DNA from: Bog-473 sp963743785
Lineage (GTDB): Bacteria; Actinomycetota; Acidimicrobiia; Acidimicrobiales; RAAP-2
Direction of reading: 5' to 3'
Assembly (NCBI GenBank): GCA_963743785.1
Contig: CAVURD010000013.1
Span: 1-64,000 of the forward strand
DNA: 64,000 nt
Numbering within the stretch: the stretch's first letter is position 1; every line of letters starts with the position of its first letter. The notes beneath the pieces are model-generated. The model saw only the letters and a program-made list of their open reading frames with translations. It made no database searches and had not been told where the DNA came from. Both the position numbers and the translations under genes were made by a program. Positions 49,332-59,385 of the stretch are shown one piece after another.

Positions 49332-50794
49332 ATGACAACCCCTGGATGGACGATGCCTGCAGCCTGGTGGATGCCTTCCGGGCCAAGGAGATCTCTCCGC
49401 TCGAGGCCCTCGAGGCCTGCATCGACGCCATGGAGGCGTCGCCCCTCAACGCGTTCAGTCACACGGACTTCGACCGGGCCCGCGAGGCCGCCGCGGTGGC
49501 CGACGTCTCCCTGCCCTTCGGTGGCGTTCCCTTCGGTGTCAAGGAGTTGGAGCGGGTGAAGGCTGGCCCTACACCGATGCCTCCATGATCTTCAAGGATC
49601 GGATCTCCGATCACGACCACACGTCGGCGTCCCGGCTGCGGGCCACCGGCGCGGTGCTGGCGGCGCAGACCACGGCCAGCGAGTTCGGCGGCATCAACTG
49701 CACCTCGACCGAACTGCACGGCACCACCCGAAATCCATGGAATCAGGCGCGTACCCCGGGGGGCTCGTCGGGAGGCACGGCGGCCGCCGTGTCGGGTGGC
49801 CTCCTTCCCATCGCCACCGGGAGCGACGGGGGAGGATCGATTCGCATCCCGGCCGGGTTCGCCGGTCTCTTCGGTCTCAAGGCCACCTACGGTCGCGTGC
49901 CGAGGGGCCCCCGAGCCAGCATGGCCCCGTTGACCACCGCCCTCGGGTGCCTCACCAGATCAGTGCGGGACACGGCCCGGTACTTCGACGCCTGCAACGG
50001 GTTCGATCAGCGTGATCCGTTGAGTCTGGCCGGGGTGGGTGGATGGGAGGCCGGCCTTGGTACCCACGACCTGGCCGGGATGACGGTGGCCATCGTGCCC
50101 GACCTGGGCACGGCACGGGTGCGGGGCGAGGTGGCCGACCTGGTCACGGCGGCGGCCGAACGGCTGGCCCAGGCGGCCGGCTTGCGGGTGGTCGAGGCGG
50201 TGCCGAATCTGCCACCCCTGCGTGGCCAGTGGGCCATGGCGGGCCAGGTCGGCTTCGTGGCCAACCTGGGGAGGCCTATCCCGATCGGATCGGGGAGCTT
50301 TCCGACGAGATGCGGCTGGGTCTCGAGGGGGCCATGACCCGGTACACGCTGGAGAAGGCGGCGTCGATCGAGTCGTACCGGCGCCAACTCAACGAGGCGA
50401 TGGCCGATCTCTTCGCCGAGGCCGACTTCGTCATGTGTCGCCCAACCCCGACGTGGCATTCGCCGCCGAGGGTCCGCCGCCGTCGACCATACCCGGGGCC
50501 GACCTCATTCACGAGATCGGATTCTCCCGGGCCATCATGAACAATGCGGCTCTCACCGCGCCGTCGAACCTCAACGGGAGTCCCGCCATGAGCATCCCGG
50601 CCGGTCTGGTCGACGATCTTCCCGTTGGCCTGCAGGTCCTGGCCGGCCATCACCGAGAACAACTCCTCTTGGACCTGGCCCTGGTGGCCGAGCGCGCCAT
50701 GCCCTGGCCCAAGGTGGCCCCCGGGGCGCCTCACCGGGTAGGGGCTCAGACGCCGAACGCCTCCCGCCACGGGGTCATGTCGAGCCCCGGATAG
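49332..50794 (+). CDS. Amidase signature family enzyme, multiply frameshifted
   Basis: About 465-485 residues. The probable start ATG 49332 (MTTP) is in a different frame from MDDACSLVDAFRAKEISPLEAL. The Ser-cisSer-Lys triad is visible: Lys in VPFGVKELE, and NQARTPGGSSGGTAAAVSGG with SDGGGSIRIPAGFAGL. Shifts also occur near 49565, 50280 and 50440; the last part, ALTAPSNLNGSPAMSIPAGL, is standard for the family. The frame runs to 50794 over the end of the next, convergent gene, so the true stop may be earlier (near 50735). Hydrolyses an amide bond; substrate unknown. Confidence 0.83.
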
Positions 50795-51644
50795 CGAGCG
50801 GACACCCCGGCCAGGGTCTCCTCGCTCCAGTAGGGATGACCCGGTTCGGGGACGCCGAGGACCGAGAGCTGACGGACCGTGGCCTGCTGGACGAACTTGC
50901 TCCATTCCGGCGACAATCCCTTGAAGGGCCACGATTGGTAGCCCCCCCACGCGGCCTGGGCCGGCTTGAACGACACGTGCAGCATCACCCGGCGGTGGCC
51001 CGGCTCCTCCACGTCGACCGAGCGGTGATAGACGTCAGGGCGATAGGCCACGATGGTGCCGGCCGGTCCGCGGCATGACCCGGATCGTCGTAGAGATCGG
51101 CGTAGTCGACGTAGTTCAAGGTGTGCCGTTCCACCGGGATGTCCTTGGTCCGCTGTCGGGACACCAACCGGGTGGCGCCGTCGTCCAGCGTGACGTCGGT
51201 GAGGTAGATGAAGAACTCGGCCTGTTGGTACCCCACGTCCCGGCGAGGGACCACCACCATGTGGTTCGGGTAGTCGGCGTGGAGCAACTGATTGAAGCCG
51301 GAGGACTGTCCCGAGTACTTGGCGGTGACGATGCCCATGTACAGGGCGATCTCGGTGATACCCAACAGTTCCTCGGCCAGCGTGATGACCCTCTCGTGCA
51401 CGACCAGCGTGTTCATCCGCGAACTGTGGAACGGAAATTCCGGCCATTTGGCATCCCAGGTCCGCCAGCGGGCATTGTGCTCGTCGTCGGCACCCTGTTC
51501 CATTTCGGCCGCGGTGGGGAAGAGCCGCGTCAGTGCATCCTGGGCGCCGGCCAGGTCGCGGGCGGGGATGGCGTCGTTGACCAGACACCAACCATCGACG
51601 TCCCACTGCCGTTTCTGTTCGGGGGTCAGAACGCCGCCGGGCAT
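50746..51644 (-). CDS. Phytanoyl-CoA dioxygenase (PhyH) family protein, frameshifted
   Basis: About 299 residues; Fe(II)/2-oxoglutarate oxygenase. LTPEQKRQWDVDGWCLVNDAI opens it; LLHADYPNH holds the H-x-D iron ligands; after a frame change near 51072 the sequence continues with GTIVAYRPDVYHRSVDVEEPGHRR, whose His completes the facial triad and Arg binds 2-oxoglutarate. It ends MTPWREAFGV at 50746. Hydroxylates an unidentified substrate. Confidence 0.85.
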
Positions 51645-51701
51645 GGGCTCAGGGTACTGCTGCCCCTGGGCGAGGAAGGAGTGACCGGCGGTTCTGCTAG
51701 C

Positions 51702-53083
51702 ATGGTCGTCGCCGCTGAGCCATCGTTCAGCAGGGCCCGTTCGAAACCAGTTCGAGTAGGCCGCACAACACTCGACTGGAGTTTCGACATTTCTTCCTTT
51801 ACTGACCTTGGCGTGTCCGCGGACATCAACGCGCGACTTCGGAAATTAGGCATCACAAGTCCGCTCCCGATTCAGGCGGCCACCATCCCTGCCGCCCTGG
51901 CGGGCCAGGACATCTGTGGCAAGGCTCCGACCGGATCGGGGAAGACCCTGGCCTTCGGCATGCCGATCGTGGCCACCATGACCCAGGCCCGAGCACGGCG
52001 GCCCCATGCCCTCATCCTCGTACCGACCCGCGAGCTGGCCTCTCAAGTGCACGCCGTACTCGGCTCGCTCCTCGGCCATGAGAGCCGGAGGGTCGTGTCG
52101 ATTTTCGGTGGGACCGGTTACCGCGATCAGTGTCGTGCCTTCCACAAGGGTGTCAATGTCGTGGTGGCCTGTCCCGGACGGCTCGAGGATCTCATTGAGC
52201 GCGGGGACGTGCTGTTGGATGACGTGACGACCGTCGTGCTCGACGAGGCCGACCGCATGTCGGACATGGGCTTCTTGCCGGTCGTCCGACGCTTGATGGA
52301 CCAGACCACCTCCGATCGCCAGGTGATGCTGTTCTCCGCCACCATCGGCCGCGAGGTCGAATCGATCATTCGCAGCTATCAACGGATCCGGTGCGGGTCA
52401 ACATCGAAACGGCCGAGGAGGAAAAGGCTGATGTCATCCATCATTTCTGGAAGGTCGATCGGGCCGAGCGGGTGGCCATCACGGCCAAGATCGTCTCGGA
52501 GCACGGACAGGCGTTCGTATTCTGCCGCACCAAGAGGGGTGCGGACAGGGTCGTCCGTCAACTCCAGGCGCAAGGAGTGCGTGCCGTCCCGATGCACGGT
52601 GATCGCACCCAGGGCCAGCGCGAGCGTGCACTGGACGCCTTCGCCAAGGGCCGGACCGACGCCTTGGTGGCCACCGATGTCGTGGCACGGGGCATTCATG
52701 TCGACGACCTGCCTTGCGTCGTGCACTTCGATCCGCCGGCCGATCACACCGACTACGTCCACCGTTCCGGCCGCACCGGCAGGGCCGGGCGCACGGGGAC
52801 CGTCGTGTCGCTGGTCACCGAGGAACAGCGCAAGGACACCAAGAGCGTCCAGCGCGCCCTCGGGCTGGACCAGGGATTCAGTGCCCCCTTCTCTTCTCCC
52901 ACGCTGAGCGGGCCCGTTCTCAAGAAGGCCAAATCCCGTCCATCAGGCCCTGACGACCATGACGGGTACGGTGAAATTCTTCAACGGCGCCCGTGGGTAC
53001 GGCTTCTTGGCCCGCGAGGAAGGCGAGGACCTCTTCGTGCACCATTCGCAGATCGAAGGCGAGGAGCGCCGAGGATTGGCTGA
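51702..53083 (+). CDS. DEAD-box RNA helicase, frameshifted
   Basis: At least 415 conserved residues. From ATG 51702: Q motif region FTDLGVSADINARLRKLGI and PIQAATIPAALAG, motif I APTGSGKT, Ia PTRELASQ, II VLDEADRM, III SAT. Near 52385 a missing G (CAACGGATCC for CAACGGGATCC) shifts the frame; the RecA2 domain follows with VFCRTKRGADR, TDVVARGIHVDD (V) and HRSGRTGRAGR (VI). The conserved part ends near 52950; the open frame to 53083 then overlaps the cold-shock gene out of frame and is probably not real, or hides a fusion. RNA remodelling, perhaps in cold adaptation given its neighbour. Confidence 0.87.
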
Positions 53084-53162
53084 AGGCTCCACCGTCGAGT
53101 TCACCATCGCTCCCGGCCGCAAGGGGGACGAAGCCCGCAACGTCAGGGTCGTGGCTGCATGA
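52959..53162 (+). CDS. Cold-shock domain protein
   Basis: 67 residues: MTGTVKFFNGARGYGFLARE, with RNP1 (ARGYGFL) and RNP2 (DLFVHHSQI), then EGSTVEFTIAPGRKGDEARNVRVV, a complete CspA-type beta barrel that binds single-stranded nucleic acid. There is no clear ribosome-binding site and the ATG lies in the DNA encoding the helicase tail; dropping one base near 52965 would join helicase ...PDDHDG to TVKFF and give a single helicase-CSD protein. Confidence 0.85.
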   Translation: MTGTVKFFNGARGYGFLAREEGEDLFVHHSQIEGEERRGLAEGSTVEFTIAPGRKGDEARNVRVVAA

Positions 53163-53172
53163 CGTTGGCGGT

Positions 53173-53845
53173 TCAGCTCCAGAGCAGGAGCACGGCACCG
53201 GTCGCCAGGGCCATGTAGAAGCCGAAAGGCAGGCTGATTTTCGATCGCCCTGTGGGTGACGAGCATAATGATCCCGACCACGGCCGCCAGCAGGTTGGCC
53301 AGGAAGAACCCTTCGATCAGGGCCGTGGGATTGATCCAGGCCAGACCGAGTCCGACGGCTGGGGCAAGCGGACGTCACCAAACGAGATCCACGCCGGATT
53401 GATCGAGATTGATGACGAAGAACAGTGCCGTAAAGATGGCGCTGCACACCAACGAGATGAGCAGCCCGTGCCATAGACTGTCGGCGGCCGCCGCGAGAAT
53501 GGCGCTCCCGGCGACACAGGCCGTCGTGGCATGGACCATCGTCCTGGGCAAGAGGTGCCGCTTCACGTCGCAATAGGCCAACTGCACCAAGCCAAGAAAC
53601 AACAAGAGCGGCGGCAACGACGCGATCGACCAGCCCCCCCGGAAGAGGACGACGCCTGGAATACACCCCGAAGCGAGGATGAGGGCCAGCCGGTGCCATC
53701 AGCACAACGGTCGGCCGAGGAACGGAGATCCCATCGTTGGCCCTGGTCAAGGCTGCGGCGAGCTCTCGTCGGGTGGTTGGGATCAGAGGCCGCCCACGGC
53801 CATACCGACGATGGCTCCGCCGATCAACGCGAGGTCGGCGCTCAT
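53173..53845 (-). CDS. Prepilin peptidase (A24 family, TadV-like), frameshifted
   Basis: About 224 residues. ATG 53845 gives MSADLALIGGAIVGMAVGGL; LIPTTRRELAAALTRAN follows after a shift. The core LLLFLGLVQLAYCDVKRHLLP carries the first catalytic Asp (CDVKRHLLP) and ISFGDVRLA the second (F/G-x-GD type). Several hydrophobic helices follow, and the last frame ends AVLLLWS at 53173. Frame changes near 53790, 53400-53380 and 53240 are required. It would cleave the Flp prepilin leader and methylate or not the new N-terminus; TadV-type proteins only cleave. Next to TadE. Confidence 0.8.
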
Positions 53846-53914
53846 CGCCCCGCCCCCCGGCCGTAGGGGCGGGGCTGACTCGGTTCACGGGTCGGAGGGG
53901 CTTCATGATCCTCA

Positions 53915-54389
53915 TTAGGACGTTGGGGTGGACACCTGAAGGGTGGAACTTGTCGTGATGGTGTTGGGCGACAAGATTCCCAAGCCCGGCAGCGGCGGAA
54001 AGATTGGGCTCTGGGCGTAGTTGTAGGTGACGGTCACCGTCAAACAGGTTTGCGATGGATTGGCCGGACAAGGGCCGGTGGGCGGCATAACACGTGATGG
54101 TGGTCCCCGTCGGCGAGCAGGTCCCCCTCCCCATCCAGGCCACATCGTTGGCCGCGGCGGCTTCGGCGGTTGACACTTGCAGCGCTGGTGTCGGCATCAC
54201 GATGCCGGCGCGCACGCCGTCGGCGGCGGCCTGGGTGATCGTCACCTTGGCGGCCAGCGAGAGACCCACGGACACGATGCCGTAGATGAGCGTGATGAGA
54301 AGAACGACGACGATGGCGAATTCGACCGTTTCTGCGCCGTCTTCGTGACGCCGACGGAGCCACGGGCCTCTTGGCTTCTTCGGTCCCAC
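53915..54389 (-). CDS. TadE-family pilus assembly protein, frameshifted
   Basis: About 158 residues. GTG 54389 has GGAGGGG upstream. After basic WLRRRHEDG comes GAETVEFAIVVVLLITLIYG, the TadE-type N-terminal segment with the conserved Glu and a membrane helix, then AAKVTITQAAADGVRAG as in pseudopilins. A frame change near 54085 leads to CPANPSQTCLTVTVTYNYAQ and a stop at 53915; the Cys pair may form a disulfide outside the cell. Divergent from the CpaB operon; both sides carry the regulon motif. Confidence 0.82.
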
Positions 54390-54461
54390 TCTGGACCCCT
54401 CCCTCGGTGCTCTTCTTCCGGAATGCGCATCCTCTTGAAAGGCGGCAGTCCGCCTGGTTTG

Positions 54462-54507
54462 ATTGTGGGCTGCGGCGGCCGGACGGTACATAGGGAATAT
54501 GGCCCAT
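54462..54507 (-). promoter_or_regulatory. Regulon motif site 4 with -10-like hexamer
   Basis: On the minus strand ATGGGCC-ATAT-TCCCTAT (54507-54490), 22 bp, then CACAAT (54467-54462). Predicted leader to GTG 54389 about 66 nt; drives TadE and probably the prepilin peptidase. Confidence 0.6.
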
Positions 54508-54540
54508 TTATGGGCGCCACCAGGTGCGCGACGAATGAGA

Positions 54541-54586
54541 ATGGTCCGAAGGGCCTATGTACCTCGGGACCTTTCGGTCTTACTCT
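54541..54586 (+). promoter_or_regulatory. Regulon motif site 5 with -10-like hexamer
   Basis: ATGGTCC-GAAG-GGCCTAT (54541-54558), 22 bp, then TACTCT (54581-54586), reading toward CpaB with a leader of about 138 nt. Sites 4 and 5 are back to back in one divergent control region. Confidence 0.6.
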
Positions 54587-54730
54587 CCAGACACAGGGAA
54601 CGCAGGGGCGATCGGGATTCTCGGCGCGACACGCCAGGTGTCTTGTCGCCTCATCCCCTCCGAGGCAGAGGAGTGCAACTGAAGTGCTGTGCACGTTACT
54701 GGATTCAGTGAGGGGAAGAAAGGTGCAACG

Positions 54731-55543
54731 GTGAAACGGCAATCGCTCATGCTCGTCATCATTGGAGTGGTGTTGTTCATTGCGGGGGGCGGCATTGCGT
54801 TCGTCACGGTCAACAACAGCGCAAAAAAGAATGGCGCGGCCCCGGCCACCACGGCGGCACCGGTCAACACGCCAGCGGTCGTGGTCACGGCAAACGTTCC
54901 GGCCGGCACCACTGGCCAGGACATGGTGGCGAGAGGGCTCGTATCCGTTCAGCTCATCCCGCAGAAGACGTATGTTGCCACCGACCTTCCGAACCTTCAG
55001 GGACTGAGCGATCAAGTTCTCAAGACGTCCCTGGTGAAGGGCCAAGCCATCCAATCCACTGACCTGACGACCAGCGCCTCAACGCTCTCCATTCCGGCCG
55101 GCTTGAATGCTATTTCTGTCACCACGACGGGAGTCGGCGCGTTGGCCGGCTACCTTCAGCCCGGGAGCAACGTCGATGTGTACGCCAATATCGGCAAGCT
55201 CTCCACGACCCCCACCGGGGCGCCCGTTCCGGCCGCCGCTACGCTTCCGTGCACCGAGCTGACGATGACCAACATCGAGGTCCTCGATGTGTCGCAAGTC
55301 GTCCCGGCCTTGAACACGAACCCCACCAGGGCCGCGGCCGCCGCGGCCAGCGCGGCCCGCACAACCGGTCGGACCATTCCGTCCTCTATCACGCTTCTTT
55401 TGGCCGTCAGTCCAGCACAAGCCCGGGAGATTACCTTCATGACCCAAAACGAAACACTGTCTGTGGCACAGACCCAGAAGGGGACATCGCCTCCTCCGAT
55501 CGGTCAGTGCGTCGGCACCGGACAGTTCACGACCGCGCCATGA
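54731..55543 (+). CDS. cpaB: Flp pilus assembly protein CpaB (SAF domain)
   Basis: 270 residues: one N-terminal membrane helix (about 6-28), then a SAF domain (VVVTANVPAGTTGQDMVARGLV) and an RcpC-like region (AISVTTTGVGALAGYLQPGSNVDVYA, landmarks LNAISVTTTGVG and PGSNVDVYA). GTG 54731 follows GGGGAAGAAAGG. In Gram-negative Tad systems CpaB supports the secretin; in actinobacteria without a secretin its role is probably on the outer face of the membrane. Its stop overlaps the CpaE start (ATGA). Confidence 0.85.
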   Translation: MKRQSLMLVIIGVVLFIAGGGIAFVTVNNSAKKNGAAPATTAAPVNTPAVVVTANVPAGTTGQDMVARGLVSVQLIPQKTYVATDLPNLQGLSDQVLKTSLVKGQAIQSTDLTTSASTLSIPAGLNAISVTTTGVGALAGYLQPGSNVDVYANIGKLSTTPTGAPVPAAATLPCTELTMTNIEVLDVSQVVPALNTNPTRAAAAAASAARTTGRTIPSSITLLLAVSPAQAREITFMTQNETLSVAQTQKGTSPPPIGQCVGTGQFTTAP

Positions 55544-56844
55544 TCTCACGCCGCATCTTCGTCATCTCCCGCTCGCCGGCTCTCAGTCGCGCCATTGAAG
55601 CGTCGCTTGGGCCGGAGTACCAGGTCGTGACCAGTTCCAACGTGACCGATGTGATCGATGAAGTCCGGGAATTGGGCCCCTTCGACGTGTTGGTCGCCGG
55701 ACCGCTCTTTGACAGCAACGCTGGCATGCTGCGCTTGGCCCAGCTGCGCAACGAAGGAACGCTGCCGGTGACCGTGCTGGCCTTGGGGCCCAAGCCGAAG
55801 GCGTCCCTCAGCGAAATTGTCCGAACCGGAGCGGTCGAGCTGGTTGAGTACACGACCAGCAAACGGCAGCTCTCCAATGCGTTGGAGCGGGCGTTCGACA
55901 TTGCGCACCATTCGTCCACGGCCACAGATTCGGTCATGCCCGTGATGAGCCAGATCCAGAGTCAGGCCACGGTGTTTGAGCGCCCGCGGCTGGGTGAGGT
56001 CTTTACCGTGGCATCATCGAGTGGTGGGTGCGGGAAGACGTTCTATGCCACCAACTTGGCGTGCTACCTGTCCGCCCAAACGGGAAAACGGGTCTGCCTG
56101 GTCGACCTTGACCTTCAATTCGGAGAGGTCTCCACCGCCCTTCATATGCGCCCCCGATTCACGATCGCCGACATACTCGCATTGGAGGAGTCGCTCGATG
56201 AGGACGATCTCGACCAACACATAGAGGAATACCTCGAGCAGCACGAGCTCGGATTTTCCGTGCTGGCGGCGCCATTCAGCCCAACGGAGGCTGATTTGAT
56301 CACTCCCAAGGACGTCTCCAAGGTGCTGGAAGCACTGCGGAAGCGCTTTGACTACCTGGTGGTGGACACGCCAGCGCAGCTGTCCGAGGTGGTGTTGGCT
56401 GCGTTCGACCAGTCGACCAAGGTGCTGTGCATGGTCACGCTCGATCTCCCGAGTATTCGCAACATCCGGGTCTTCTTGAGCACGCTGGACAAACTGCGAA
56501 TCAACGGTGACGCCGTCAGTGTCGTCCTCAACAAGGTCGAGGACGACGTGGGCATCAAGATCAGCGACGTGCAGGAAATCCTCGACAATCGCATCGTGTC
56601 GATCCTGCCCTACTCACGCGAGGTGAGCCGGTCAATCAACAAGGGCACGCCGACCTTGGTTTCGGCGGCTGACTCTGAGATCGGTCAGAAGCTGGCCGCC
56701 GGGATGCGGGACATCGCCGGTCCCCAGGGTGCGGTCGAGGGGGATCCCTCCGGAGAGGATCCGAAATCTCCCGGTAGGCGACGCCGGCTACGTCGGAACA
56801 AGCGTGCCCCAGAACACGAAATGGCGAGTCAGGCCAAGCGATGA
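55540..56844 (+). CDS. cpaE: CpaE/TadZ-like pilus localisation ATPase
   Basis: 434 residues. Residues 1-120 form a receiver-like domain without a clear phosphorylation Asp context (FVISRSPALSRAIEASLG, FDVLVAGPL). Residues ~145-400 are a ParA/MinD-type ATPase with deviant Walker A SSSGGCGKTFYATNLA, LVDLDLQFGEVSTALHM and LVVDTPAQLSEVV. The C-terminal tail is basic (RRRRLRRNKR). TadZ/CpaE positions the pilus machine in the cell. ATG 55540 overlaps CpaB, and its stop overlaps CpaF (ATGA). Confidence 0.87.
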   Translation: MISRRIFVISRSPALSRAIEASLGPEYQVVTSSNVTDVIDEVRELGPFDVLVAGPLFDSNAGMLRLAQLRNEGTLPVTVLALGPKPKASLSEIVRTGAVELVEYTTSKRQLSNALERAFDIAHHSSTATDSVMPVMSQIQSQATVFERPRLGEVFTVASSSGGCGKTFYATNLACYLSAQTGKRVCLVDLDLQFGEVSTALHMRPRFTIADILALEESLDEDDLDQHIEEYLEQHELGFSVLAAPFSPTEADLITPKDVSKVLEALRKRFDYLVVDTPAQLSEVVLAAFDQSTKVLCMVTLDLPSIRNIRVFLSTLDKLRINGDAVSVVLNKVEDDVGIKISDVQEILDNRIVSILPYSREVSRSINKGTPTLVSAADSEIGQKLAAGMRDIAGPQGAVEGDPSGEDPKSPGRRRRLRRNKRAPEHEMASQAKR

Positions 56845-58370
56845 AGCTCTCTGAGAAGCTCGCCGCGGCCGGAGACGGCCTTGACGTGGATGACGAGTTG
56901 ATCGAGCAGGTGCCGCCGAAAGTCATTGCGAGGCCGAAGCCATCCCGAGCCTCATTGCTGGGTCGGACCGGGCGACTGGATCAGCAATCGGACAGAGACG
57001 AAGCATGGAGCAATTCAAAACGCCAGGTACAGCAGATGGTCCTGACCGAAGTGGCGCCGAGCGCGGGGGACCTTGAACCCGACCAGCTTCGGACACGGGT
57101 GCGCACGACGGTCAACGAAATTCTCGAAAGAGAGGACATCGGGATATCGCCGACGGAACGTCAGCGATTTGTCGACGAGATGCTCGAGGACTCCCTGGGG
57201 TACGGACCCCTCGAGGCTTTGCTCTCTGACGGCTCCATCACTGAAATCATGTGCAACGCCTTCGATGACATTTGGATTGAGCGCGGCGGAACGCTCGTGC
57301 ACAGCGACATCATCTTTGCCTCTCCCGACCAGTACCGGCGCATCATCGAACGCATGGTGGCCGCCGTCGGCCGTCGGGTCGACGAGTCTTCACCGATGGT
57401 GGACGCGCGCCTGGCCGACGGGTCACGTATCAACGCGATCGTCCCACCGCTTGCCGTCAAGGCTCCGATCCTCACCATCCGGAAGTTCCCGGAGAAGCCG
57501 CTGACGATGGCTGATCTGATCGAGAAGGGTTCAGTCTCTGCGGATGCGGCCACATTCCTCGAAGCGTGTGTCAGGGGCAAGATCAGTCTCGTGGTCGTCG
57601 GAGGAACGGGTACCGGAAAGACGACCATGCTCAACGTCCTGTCGGACTACATCCCCGAAGGGGAACGTCTGATCACGATCGAAGAGTCAGCCGAATTGCA
57701 GCTCCGTCTCAAGCACACCGTGACGTTGGAAACTCGGGCTTCAAATGCTGAGGGGAGTGGTGAGGTGCGGATCCGCGACCTCGTTCGCAACTCGCTGCGA
57801 ATGAGGCCAGATCGGATCATCGTCGGTGAGTGTCGAGGTGCCGAGACCCTGGACATGCTTCAAGCGATGAATACCGGCCACCCCGGGTCGATGACGACGG
57901 TGCACGCGAACACGCCTCGCGAGGTGCTCGCCCGATTGGAAACCATGGTGCTCATGGGCGGGGTCGAGCTGCCCCAACGCGCCATCAGGGAACAGATTGT
58001 CATGGCGGTCGGGCTGATCGTCCAACTCCAGCGCACCGTCGGCGGTGGTCGTGTGATCTCGTCCATCACCGAGGTCCAAGGAATGGAAGGCGACACCGTG
58101 CTCCTCCAGGACGTGTTCCATCGAGTCGGCATGGCTGACGGTGATGGTCACTTGGCGCCGTGTGGACTCCGCCCCAAGATCCTCGACGAGCTGTCGGCCC
58201 ATGGAATCAATATCCCGCCCAGCGTCTTCCGCGGTGAGACGGACGCCTCTCAGGACATGTCGTTGTCACGAAGCGAACGGCGCGGGCGCCCGGCTCGTCC
58301 GGGAAGGGTTGAGCCGCCGTCGGAGGAGCTGTACGACTATCTCGACCGACGCCGCAACGATGGGAAGTAG
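56841..58370 (+). CDS. cpaF: CpaF/TadA secretion ATPase
   Basis: 509 residues; the hexameric type II/IV-secretion-like ATPase that powers Flp pilus assembly. DSLGYGPLEALLSDGSITEIM in the N-terminal domain, RGKISLVVVGGTGTGKTTMLN (Walker A GGTGTGKT near residue 254), the Asp box ITIEESAELQL, Walker B RPDRIIVGECRGAE and the His box GHPGSMTTVHAN are all intact. Coupled to CpaE upstream (ATGA) and 4 bp before TadB. Confidence 0.93.
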   Translation: MKLSEKLAAAGDGLDVDDELIEQVPPKVIARPKPSRASLLGRTGRLDQQSDRDEAWSNSKRQVQQMVLTEVAPSAGDLEPDQLRTRVRTTVNEILEREDIGISPTERQRFVDEMLEDSLGYGPLEALLSDGSITEIMCNAFDDIWIERGGTLVHSDIIFASPDQYRRIIERMVAAVGRRVDESSPMVDARLADGSRINAIVPPLAVKAPILTIRKFPEKPLTMADLIEKGSVSADAATFLEACVRGKISLVVVGGTGTGKTTMLNVLSDYIPEGERLITIEESAELQLRLKHTVTLETRASNAEGSGEVRIRDLVRNSLRMRPDRIIVGECRGAETLDMLQAMNTGHPGSMTTVHANTPREVLARLETMVLMGGVELPQRAIREQIVMAVGLIVQLQRTVGGGRVISSITEVQGMEGDTVLLQDVFHRVGMADGDGHLAPCGLRPKILDELSAHGINIPPSVFRGETDASQDMSLSRSERRGRPARPGRVEPPSEELYDYLDRRRNDGK

Positions 58371-58374
58371 TCCG

Positions 58375-59367
58375 ATGATTGCCACCGCGCTGGCCAGCAG
58401 TCAGATCCACGCCATCACGGCCGCGATCCTGATTGGCGGTGGACTCTCCCTCGCGGTGGTGGCGGTGCTGCAGGGCAAGCGAAACCGACAGCGGTCTCTG
58501 GCCGCCCTGCTCGATGAAACACTGGGGCAGGCGCCGGTCCCGGTCGAGGTGGCGAGTGAGGCGCCACCGCGCAACGAGACGTCCGCGCTGACGATGCGCC
58601 TCGGTGATGCCTTCGGGCGCTTCGATAGCCGCGGTATCTTGGAACAGCGACTGGAAAGGGCCGATATTCCGCTCCGCGCCGGCGAGTATCTCGTGCTGGT
58701 GGTCGGTGGCACCATCATGTTCGCGGTGGCCGCGACCGTCATCAGTGGCTCGCCTATTGTCGGAGTGCTCTTGGCCGTACTTGTCGCCGTCGTGGCCTGG
58801 AAGCTCCCGGAACGGCGGGCCAAAAAGCGCTCCAAGGTTCTTCAGGCGCAACTTCCCGATGCGCTTTCGCTGATGGCCGCATCGGTCGAGGGCGGTCAGA
58901 CGTTTCAACGGGCCATCGACATGTACCGCCACGACGCCCGTCCGCCGCTGTCGACGGAATTGGACCGGGTCATGGCCGAGGTGGTGTTGGGCACGGAACT
59001 GGTGGTGGCCCTCGAGAACATGGCCGATCGCTGCGACGTCAGTGACTTGACCTGGGCGGTCGAAGCCGTTCGGATCCAACAGTCGACCGGTGGGCGGCTG
59101 GGGCCGATACTCCATACTCTGGCCAACTTCATGCGCATGCGACAGGAAGTGCGCCGAGAGGTGCAAACGCTCTCGGCCGAAGGACGAATGTCGGGCTATG
59201 TCCTTTTCGCCATCCCGCTCTTCTTGGCCGCGGCCATTGAAGTGACCGATCCGACGTACCTGAAGCCGATGATGCACGGGGCAGGATTGATCGTGCTCAT
59301 CGGCACTGCGGGCCTGATGGTGCTGGGATATGCCATCGTCCGCAAGATGGTCAACATCAAAATCTGA
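58375..59367 (+). CDS. tadB: TadB-like inner-membrane platform protein
   Basis: 330 residues; type II secretion system F domain (LQAQLPDALSLMAASVEGG, then TLSAEGRMSGYVLFAIPL) with one N-terminal helix, a central pair and a C-terminal pair of helices. ATG 58375 (MIATALASSQIH) is used. TadB and TadC form the membrane platform on which CpaF acts. Confidence 0.88.
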   Translation: MIATALASSQIHAITAAILIGGGLSLAVVAVLQGKRNRQRSLAALLDETLGQAPVPVEVASEAPPRNETSALTMRLGDAFGRFDSRGILEQRLERADIPLRAGEYLVLVVGGTIMFAVAATVISGSPIVGVLLAVLVAVVAWKLPERRAKKRSKVLQAQLPDALSLMAASVEGGQTFQRAIDMYRHDARPPLSTELDRVMAEVVLGTELVVALENMADRCDVSDLTWAVEAVRIQQSTGGRLGPILHTLANFMRMRQEVRREVQTLSAEGRMSGYVLFAIPLFLAAAIEVTDPTYLKPMMHGAGLIVLIGTAGLMVLGYAIVRKMVNIKI

Positions 59368-59385
59368 GGAGACAAGGTACTCGTC

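Noticed and set aside
52920..54491. 523-residue minus-strand frame
   Set aside because: Starts as true TadE and then runs out of frame through the prepilin peptidase and cold-shock genes; the domains belong to separate, frameshifted genes.
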